DNA of 12,555 bases from Desulfurococcales archaeon. GTDB lineage: Archaea > Thermoproteota > Thermoprotei_A > Sulfolobales > Desulfurococcaceae. Below, one piece after another: positions 7,718 to 12,555 of the stretch (position 1 is the first letter of the stretch; each line of letters begins with the position of its first letter). The stretch spans positions 1 to 12,555 of the forward strand of contig JAMOPC010000212.1 in assembly GCA_027064845.1 (NCBI GenBank), in the 5' to 3' direction. The notes below the pieces were generated by a model that ran no database searches, was not told the origin of the DNA, and worked only from the letters and a program-made list of their open reading frames with translations. The position numbers were made by a program, and so were the translations under genes.

Positions 7718-8266
7718 TCAACACCTATTATTTCCATTGAATAAGCAGAGTTCATTGATCAACTCATATATTTCTCTGTCATATCTCATCCTAAAGAACC
7801 GTGTCATATTAGATAAGTATGAATAATAACTTATCTCGAGAACATCTATGTCTTTCTCTCTATATACTCTAGTAGCTATTATGTTCCTGTATGGAATGAT
7901 CCATAATAAATTGTTTTGTTCAAGCCATTTAACAAGTTCTCTATCGAATGATCTAAACAAGTATTCAAGCCTAGGTGAGATCTTGAGATTTCTTAAAAAC
8001 TCAGTGATTATTAATGGATGAGTCTTGTTCTTCTTCAAACGATCAATCCTTTCATAGAATTTCTCATCCAAGAATTTTGAAAGCTCTGTGTCTTCTTTTG
8101 CCATTTTTAGCAAAATATCGATAGCATATAATCTATTCTTTTTAGAAGTAACGGTTAAAGGTGAATACATATATGGTATTTCCTTTATTATCGAGGATGA
8201 AAATATGCTAGCAAAGATATATGTGTCATGAAGGAATATTGTCCCTCTAATTATTCTCATTAACAA
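7718..8266 (-). CDS. Hypothetical protein, first gene of the unknown four-gene cluster
   Basis: This 182-residue protein is unrecognised. The N-terminal third (MLMRIIRGTIFLHDTYIF onward) looks mixed strand and helix; residues about 45-120 are basic, charged helices (for example KFLDEKFYERIDRLKKNKTH); the C-terminal part has strands (NIIATRVYR, DIDVLEISYYSY) and ends with a helix and Cys-containing tail. No metal, nucleotide-binding or membrane signature is seen. TTG 8266 is preferred because GGTG in AGGTGG (8279-8274) lies 8 nt upstream; ATG 8260, two codons later, is the alternative. It opens a minus-strand operon: its TGA ends two bases before the ATG of the helical gene. The 129-bp divergent promoter region towards the DUF711 gene contains an inverted repeat. 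Existence as a gene is likely from length, SD and packing; function is unknown. Confidence 0.72.
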   Translation of the reverse strand: MLMRIIRGTIFLHDTYIFASIFSSSIIKEIPYMYSPLTVTSKKNRLYAIDILLKMAKEDTELSKFLDEKFYERIDRLKKNKTHPLIITEFLRNLKISPRLEYLFRSFDRELVKWLEQNNLLWIIPYRNIIATRVYREKDIDVLEISYYSYLSNMTRFFRMRYDREIYELINELCLFNGNNRC

Positions 8267-8297
8267 GACACGGCCACCTAATAACTTAATAATTCTC

Positions 8298-8324
8298 GAA
8301 ATCTATGTATCATCTATACATTTC
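8298..8324. promoter_or_regulatory. Imperfect inverted repeat in divergent promoter region
   Basis: GAAAT (8298-8302) and ATTTC (8320-8324) flank TGTAT (8306-8310) and ATACA (8316-8320), forming a nested, bulged dyad around 8313 with five central bases. It lies between the two divergent transcription units, where an operator would sit. The inner 5-bp arms are perfect. In such AT-rich DNA chance is possible. Confidence 0.25.
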
Positions 8325-8351
8325 AAATATAATCTTATACAGAAATCATAA

Positions 8352-8359
8352 TATAAATA
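8352..8359 (+). promoter_or_regulatory. Candidate TATA box for the DUF711 gene
   Basis: TATAAATA matches the archaeal TATA-box consensus. Initiation about 26 bp on would fall near 8380, just before the GGTGGA SD (8384-8389) and the TTG at 8396. This supports the short-leader start rather than the in-frame TTG at 8369. Confidence 0.45.
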
Positions 8360-8395
8360 CAGATTTTATTGAATATAAAATATGGTGGATTTTTA

Positions 8396-9481
8396 TTGCA
8401 CAAACCCGTAATAAGATCCGTAACAGTGTTTACGTACAAGCCCACAACATTTGATCTCGAAGAAGTAGTAGAATCGTTGAAAATGGCTCAAGGCATCTTA
8501 TTACTTGTGGAAAAGAAACTTAAAGAATTAGGATATGATGTATTCACTACAAGGATTAGCCTGCCTAGACTTCCTGTTCTTTTAATAAAAAGACTTCTTG
8601 ATAGAATCGATATACCCAGCTCTATTCTGCTCTCAGTAGGTGGAATAGATATTACTCATATAGATTATGATCTCGCCCTAGATATTGTCAGCAGAGGATA
8701 CTACTTCTCAATTTACGGAATATCTCGAAATCCACAAGAATATTCTTACACCGTATCTCAATTAATACATAAAATAGCTGAAGAAAACCCTGTATATGCT
8801 ACTCAAATATCAATTTCGTATCACCATATCCCTCTAGAAACTCCATATTTCCCTGACTCAACCAGTAGCGGGGAACTGGGTATAGGGTTCTCATTTCTAT
8901 ATCCTAACATTGTAAAAAACATATTGGAAGAAACAGAGTCACTAACCTATACAGTAGAAAAATTGGAGAACATGTTTAGAATAACAATAAATGATATAAG
9001 GCATTTGGGTCTCGGCAAATATCGTTTTGGTATAGATTATAGTATTTCTCCATGGATGGAGAAAAGCGTTGTATCTCTCATTGAAGCTCTTGGCTATGAG
9101 CTTGGCAAACCAGGTTTTAACTATGGGGTCTACCTTATAAACAATATGATCCAAGAACTTGCTAAGAGAATAGGTTATGCCATAGGGTATAATGAGGTAA
9201 TGCTACCATATGCTGAAGACGCATTATTAATGGATGCTGGGAAATATCAGAAAATAAGAGCTAGAGATCTATTATTATATACTTCAACTTGTGTCGTAGG
9301 TCCCGATATGATAGTTGTCCCTGCAGAGCAGAATCATCTTAGACAGTTTCTTCTAGATACATATAGTATATGGAGGTTAAAACAAAAACCATTATCCGCT
9401 AGAATAATACCAGTCGATGGGTTACCAGGCGATAAAATAGATCTTGGAAAATTCGGAAAGGTTTATGTCTTAAGCTACTGA
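8396..9481 (+). CDS. DUF711 / UPF0210 family protein
   Basis: This is a 361-residue cytoplasmic protein with no signal or membrane segment. The N-terminus IRSVTVFTYKP, the GIDYSISPWMEKSV segment (from residue 212), the long helix-rich stretch leading to MLPYAEDALLMDAGKY, CVVGPDMIVVPAEQN (around 298-312) and ARIIPVDGLPGDKIDLGKFG near the end match the conserved blocks of DUF711 (UPF0210), a family I recall as having a pyruvate-formate-lyase-like barrel and no settled biochemical role. It is shorter than bacterial members (about 450). I start it at TTG 8396: GGTGGA lies just upstream, and GGTG is 8 nt from the start. The in-frame TTG at 8369 would put the SD inside the gene. It is a single-gene unit, divergent from the unknown four-gene cluster and convergent with the ABC ATPase. 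Family call is firm; function is not. Confidence 0.85.
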   Translation: MHKPVIRSVTVFTYKPTTFDLEEVVESLKMAQGILLLVEKKLKELGYDVFTTRISLPRLPVLLIKRLLDRIDIPSSILLSVGGIDITHIDYDLALDIVSRGYYFSIYGISRNPQEYSYTVSQLIHKIAEENPVYATQISISYHHIPLETPYFPDSTSSGELGIGFSFLYPNIVKNILEETESLTYTVEKLENMFRITINDIRHLGLGKYRFGIDYSISPWMEKSVVSLIEALGYELGKPGFNYGVYLINNMIQELAKRIGYAIGYNEVMLPYAEDALLMDAGKYQKIRARDLLLYTSTCVVGPDMIVVPAEQNHLRQFLLDTYSIWRLKQKPLSARIIPVDGLPGDKIDLGKFGKVYVLSY

Positions 9482-9497
9482 AAAGTGAAATAAAAAT
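9481..9497 (-). terminator. T-rich terminator of the ABC ATPase gene
   Basis: Beyond the ATPase stop the minus strand reads a T-rich tract (ATTTTTATTTCACTTTT), as expected for archaeal oligo-T termination. No comparable T-run serves the convergent DUF711 gene on the plus strand. Confidence 0.35.
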
Positions 9498-9511
9498 AAT
9501 CAATAATATCA

Positions 9512-10279
9512 TTAGAAATGTGAATCTATTATGTGCAAGTGTTCTTTGACTTCAATAAGGGCTTTTCCATATATTTTCTCAGCTACTTCTTTACTCAACA
9601 CTTCTTGAGGATCACCATATATGAACGTACGCCTATTAAGTAAAAGTATCTTTTTGGTATATCTGAGGAGAAGCATTGGATCATGGCTTGTAACTATTAT
9701 TAGTTTTCTTTTAGATAATTTACCAATTCTTTCAGCTAAGTCCATTTTGCCATTCGGATCAATGTTTGAAAAAGGCTCATCCATCAATAATATGTCTGGA
9801 TTTGATACTAGTGCTCTAGCAATGTAGCCTCTCTGTTTCTGACCTCCAGATAAGTCCCAGAAACACTTATTCCAAACGCTTCTCGGTAAACCTACAAATA
9901 ATAATGAGTCTTCTATTATTTTCTCTTCATCCTTACTAATATATAGTCTAGGCCATTTCTTCTTTAACAAATAACAGCACTCTACAAGTTCTTTTAAGGT
10001 CACTGGATAATACGTTTCCTGAATACTAGTTACCTGTGGAACATATCCTACATATTTTCCAGCTCTTCTAGGATCCCCTGTAACATCTTCATTATTAATA
10101 ACTACATGTCCCTCAATTGGTTTAATTAATCCAATAATAGTTTTTAGTAGAGTTGATTTTCCAGCACCATTTGGTCCTAAAATCTGTATTAACCCGGGTC
10201 CCTCGAAGCTAAAACTGAGTTTCTCTAAAATTATTTCTTTGCCATAACCAACTGTTATTCCGCTAACATTGATGTTCAT
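9512..10279 (-). CDS. Metal ABC transporter ATPase (ZnuC/MntB-like)
   Basis: This is a 255-residue nucleotide-binding subunit that should power metal-ion import with the permease and binding protein encoded divergently. Seen: the A-loop tyrosine in VGYGKE (Tyr12), Walker A GPNGAGKST (35-43), the Q-loop at YVPQ (Gln82), the signature LSGGQKQR (143-150), Walker B ILLMDEP (163-169), the D-loop NIDP and the H-loop histidine in VTSHD. ARALVSNPDILLMDEPFSNID is the usual arrangement for this family. ATG 10279 is chosen: an AAGGGAAG SD (10292-10285) precedes it and a TATA-like stretch (10320-10311) would start transcription near 10290. A GTG at 10300 would add MCIREAV but then has no leader. The C-terminus has a short tail ending in a His-containing segment (EHLHIIDSHF). 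The ATPase is separated from its partners by an about 100-bp divergent promoter. Confidence 0.93.
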   Translation of the reverse strand: MNINVSGITVGYGKEIILEKLSFSFEGPGLIQILGPNGAGKSTLLKTIIGLIKPIEGHVVINNEDVTGDPRRAGKYVGYVPQVTSIQETYYPVTLKELVECCYLLKKKWPRLYISKDEEKIIEDSLLFVGLPRSVWNKCFWDLSGGQKQRGYIARALVSNPDILLMDEPFSNIDPNGKMDLAERIGKLSKRKLIIVTSHDPMLLLRYTKKILLLNRRTFIYGDPQEVLSKEVAEKIYGKALIEVKEHLHIIDSHF

Positions 10280-10293
10280 GACGGCTTCCCTTA

Positions 10294-10347
10294 TGCACAC
10301 TTCTATAGACTAAAAATATATTACTGTGCACAATTTAATACATGTAT
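10294..10347. promoter_or_regulatory. Divergent promoter/operator region of the metal transporter
   Basis: Two perfect palindromes lie side by side: TGTGCACA (10325-10332) and ATACATGTAT (10338-10347), with centres 14 bp apart. TGCACA also recurs at 10294-10299, 33 bp (about three helix turns) before its copy at 10327-10332. TATA-like stretches are seen for the ATPase (10320-10311, minus) and for the binding protein (TTTAATA, 10334-10340, plus). Binding of the NikR-like regulator encoded at 12267 is the natural inference; no site is proven. Confidence 0.4.
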
Positions 10348-10381
10348 ATTGCAGGGTAAAAGACCTATCGGTGATTATGCA

Positions 10382-11410
10382 TTGAGAATATTTGCCTTAC
10401 TTTTAATAGTTTTATTCATTGTAACGCCTCTAAGTACAACAATAACTAACAGTATACAAGACAATAACAACAATGGACTATTAATAATTACCACATTCCC
10501 TAATTTGGTAAAAGATATAAAACTAATCACTTGCTCACATGATAGAGTAGTATCACTTGTTCCCCAAGGCGTAGACCCTCACACATATTCCTTGAGACCA
10601 GAGGATATATCGTTGTTAAGCAAAGCTGATTTAATCATATCAACAGGACACACATCTTTTGAAATTAATATAAGGCAACTCTATCAAAAAGGAGCCCTAA
10701 AAGGAACTCTTATAGAAGTCCCAAAAATACCTGGAATAACTTTATTCAATAACCCTGTTACTCAGAAAACAAATTATCATATGCCAATATATGATCCATT
10801 TAATTACATGAAATTCTTAAGCTATGTTGAAAAGAAACTTGAAGAACTTAACCCCTCATGCAGGAGGGAATATAGAGAAAAACTCTATACTGTTTTCCAA
10901 AAAGAAGCATTATTACTAACAAATACTTCGATAACCAATATTACCGCATTAGCAGATCTTCCATTTACTCAATATGCCGTTGAATGGCTTGGCATCCACG
11001 TAAAATACCTTATAGTCAAGGAACAAGGTGTTCAAGCATCTCCACAGGATTTAATCATTATTGAAAAGAACTTACAAGAAAAACAAATAGGGGCATGTAT
11101 AATTACATCCCCAGTTGTAAACTCAGCTTCAAAGAAATTATTGGATCTATGTAATAAGTATAATATACCAATACTATTTGTTCCATCACCAGTAGTGAAT
11201 ACTACCTTCGTGGATAAGGAAATACACATTGTTAGCCAATTGCATGGGTTAATTGGAAAATCAACTAATCAAACAAATTACAATAAAGAAAACACTACTA
11301 GCGAATATATGTATTTAAACAAGTTCTCTTATATTGATCTCGTATTACTTGTACTTGCGATCACGTTGTTCATATCAATAATATATATTATAAGAGGTAG
11401 GAAGGTATGA
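10382..11410 (+). CDS. Metal ABC transporter solute-binding protein (ZnuA/cluster 9-like), membrane-anchored
   Basis: This is a 342-residue extracellular binding protein. It has a signal-like N-terminus (residues 2-22), the cluster 9 domain with LLIITTFPNLVKDI and VPQGVDPHTYSL (ligand-type His67), KADLIISTGHTSFE, HMPIYDPFNYMKF and the second lobe with WLGIHVKYLIVKEQGVQASPQDL. An Asn/Thr-rich linker with N-x-T sequons precedes a C-terminal membrane segment (YIDLVLLVLAITLFISIIYII) and a basic tail, so the protein is tethered outside. Compared with typical ZnuA, the His of the second lobe (HDAFGY motif) and the final Asp region are not recognisable, and no His-rich loop exists. TTG 10382 is chosen: GGTGAT (10370-10375) puts GGTG 8 nt upstream and the signal peptide starts at once. 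TTG 10349 would add 11 residues without an SD. The stop overlaps the permease start (ATGA). Confidence 0.88.
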   Translation: MRIFALLLIVLFIVTPLSTTITNSIQDNNNNGLLIITTFPNLVKDIKLITCSHDRVVSLVPQGVDPHTYSLRPEDISLLSKADLIISTGHTSFEINIRQLYQKGALKGTLIEVPKIPGITLFNNPVTQKTNYHMPIYDPFNYMKFLSYVEKKLEELNPSCRREYREKLYTVFQKEALLLTNTSITNITALADLPFTQYAVEWLGIHVKYLIVKEQGVQASPQDLIIIEKNLQEKQIGACIITSPVVNSASKKLLDLCNKYNIPILFVPSPVVNTTFVDKEIHIVSQLHGLIGKSTNQTNYNKENTTSEYMYLNKFSYIDLVLLVLAITLFISIIYIIRGRKV

Positions 11411-12270
11411 AGCGTGTGCAACTAGTATTGCTTATATTGTTACTGGTTAGTTATGCATTAGTTTTATGCAATAGGTATAATCCAGTATGGATAACTGTGA
11501 TATTGTCAGCAGCAATTGCTTTTGGGAGTTTAAGTAGCTTGGTTAGTATGAGAAAACTCTACTTCTTAGCAGGTGCTACGCCTCATGCCGCATTATTTGC
11601 TGTTACTCTATCTATCCCACTTACTCAATTACTCGGGATTGGGAATAGCTTAGTTTACTCAATAATAATAGGGATCGCATTAGTTTACATCGTTGGATAT
11701 AGTATCTATAAAGGAGTCAATAGCGATATAGCAACGGCTGTATTTGTAGGATTTACAGCATCTGGAAGTGTAATAACAGCATATTATGTATTAACGTACT
11801 TTCCTGTCGAATATGACTTGACAGCTTTAATAATGGGTGATCCCTTGTTATCAAGTACAGAACAAGCAATTCTTTCAGCTATTTTGGCGATCACTGTGTT
11901 TATCATAGTATATCTCACGTATCGTGAACAATTATCATTAGGTATAGATAGAGAATCCGCTATGCTTAGCGGCTTAAGAATAGAGGTATACGATGCTATA
12001 GTATTCACCGTTCTAGGTCTAGTATCTATTGCTATGCTAAGGGTCGTGGGCTATATTCTAGAACATATACTCGTATTACTTCCTTCAAGTATAGCGGTGA
12101 TTTCAGCTAAGAGTGCTCGTGAAGCACTATATATCAGCATTATTTCAGCAGTAACTTCTGCTCTTCTAGGCTTACACCTAGGAGTAATGCTAAACATTTC
12201 ACCATCAGGACTTACAGGTTTAATACTCTTATTATTCTATATCATAAGCTTGGCAGGGAAAAGAAAATGA
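11407..12270 (+). CDS. Metal ABC transporter permease (ZnuB/MntC-like, ABC-3 family)
   Basis: This 287-residue integral membrane protein has about eight or nine hydrophobic segments, normal for the family. ABC-3 landmarks are visible: MRKLYFLAGATPHAALFAV corresponds to the family's conserved segment with a His after the third membrane helix; ALIMGDPLLSS in the middle; RVVGYILEHILVLLPSSIAVISAKSAREAL, the region that contacts the ATPase; and GLHLGVMLNISPSGLTGLIL near the end, where ZnuB has PPGAT. It should form the homodimeric channel moving metal delivered by the upstream binding protein, driven by the divergent ATPase. ATG 11407 lies inside the stop of the binding-protein gene (ATGA) with GAGGTAGGAAGGT upstream, so the two are translationally coupled. 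Its own TGA overlaps the regulator's ATG in the same way. Family call is firm; the metal is not determined. Confidence 0.93.
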   Translation: MKRVQLVLLILLLVSYALVLCNRYNPVWITVILSAAIAFGSLSSLVSMRKLYFLAGATPHAALFAVTLSIPLTQLLGIGNSLVYSIIIGIALVYIVGYSIYKGVNSDIATAVFVGFTASGSVITAYYVLTYFPVEYDLTALIMGDPLLSSTEQAILSAILAITVFIIVYLTYREQLSLGIDRESAMLSGLRIEVYDAIVFTVLGLVSIAMLRVVGYILEHILVLLPSSIAVISAKSAREALYISIISAVTSALLGLHLGVMLNISPSGLTGLILLLFYIISLAGKRK

Positions 12271-12555
12271 GTAAGAAGAAAAGATTCGGTGTATCGATAC
12301 CTATTGAGCTTGCCGAAGAATTAGATGAGCTCTCAAAATGTTTAAACTGCGATAGATCAAGAATAGTTGTTGCTGCATTAAAACCATATATCCATGCACA
12401 CCTACATTACATGGAGCCACATATCTGTAAGGGTGTTCTTGTTGCTTTCTCATCGGGAAAAATTAGGAAATCAGACAATCTTATAGAGAAATACAAAGAC
12501 ATTGTACAAGGTTATCTTCATAGTCATATAGATGATAATTGCGTTGAAGTATACA
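12267..12555 (+). CDS. NikR-like ribbon-helix-helix metal-responsive regulator, 3'-truncated
   Basis: The frame is open to the window edge, giving 96 residues; NikR proteins usually have about 130-145. Residues about 5-42 (KRFGVSIPIELAEELDELSK, then DRSRIVVAALKPYI) are a CopG/MetJ-type ribbon-helix-helix DNA-binding domain. The rest matches the start of the NikR metal-sensing domain: GVLVAFSS, then LHSHIDDNCVEV (84-95) with His85, His87 and Cys92. In E. coli NikR the site is His76, His87, His89 and Cys95. Here the spacing from the second His to Cys is four residues, not five, and the residue 11 before the first His is Glu74. The regulator probably represses this transporter operon and perhaps the divergent ATPase. 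ATG 12267 overlaps the permease stop (ATGA); AGGGA lies upstream. It could respond to a metal other than nickel. Confidence 0.88.
   Translation, partial: MSKKKRFGVSIPIELAEELDELSKCLNCDRSRIVVAALKPYIHAHLHYMEPHICKGVLVAFSSGKIRKSDNLIEKYKDIVQGYLHSHIDDNCVEVY

Noticed and set aside
6516..8266. R-x4-6-H strings (RIEECH in the helical protein, RLKKNKTH in the 182-residue protein) beside a nucleotidyltransferase, suggesting an MNT-HEPN toxin-antitoxin pair
   Set aside because: The strings lack the polar residue usual after the Arg in HEPN motifs, they lie in charged helices where chance matches are common, and neither protein directly adjoins the nucleotidyltransferase gene or has the HEPN length and layout.

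Overview
The window looks like a low-GC hyperthermophilic archaeon, probably a crenarchaeon of the Desulfurococcales (Staphylothermus-like). I infer this from the AT-rich DNA, archaeal TATA-type promoters, GGTG-type Shine-Dalgarno (SD) sites, several TTG starts, tight gene packing and archaeal families such as the short DUF711 protein. No species call was checked against a database. No rRNA, tRNA, CRISPR array, insertion sequence or origin was recognised, and no gene-free stretch exceeds 300 bases.

Left part (1-5309). A 5'-truncated class I/II aminotransferase converges on a small cysteine-free protein (955-1269). Glycerol kinase (1509-3086) converges on an MFS transporter (3097-4383). A membrane-anchored alpha/beta hydrolase lies upstream of the transporter and is coupled to it by a TAATG stop/start overlap. 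Both convergent junctions are only 9-10 bp long and carry A-run/T-run inverted repeats that could stop transcription on both strands.

Middle part (5367-8266). Four tightly spaced minus-strand genes form a probable operon of unknown function. In transcription order they are a 182-residue unknown protein, a 399-residue all-helical protein, a 95-residue acidic protein with a possible cysteine-free thioredoxin-like fold, and a nucleotidyltransferase-domain protein. Only the last has a recognisable family motif. This is the best candidate here for an undescribed system. A DUF711/UPF0210 gene (8396-9481) is divergent from it.

Right part (9512-12555). A metal-uptake ABC system of the ZnuABC (cluster 9) type is split by a divergent promoter. 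The ATPase is on the minus strand. The solute-binding protein, permease and a NikR-like ribbon-helix-helix regulator, cut by the window edge, are on the plus strand and joined by ATGA overlaps. The regulator sits in the transporter operon and two perfect palindromes lie between the divergent genes, so metal-responsive autoregulation is likely. Both the binding protein and the regulator deviate from the canonical metal ligands, so the metal (Zn, Mn, Ni or Co) cannot be assigned.
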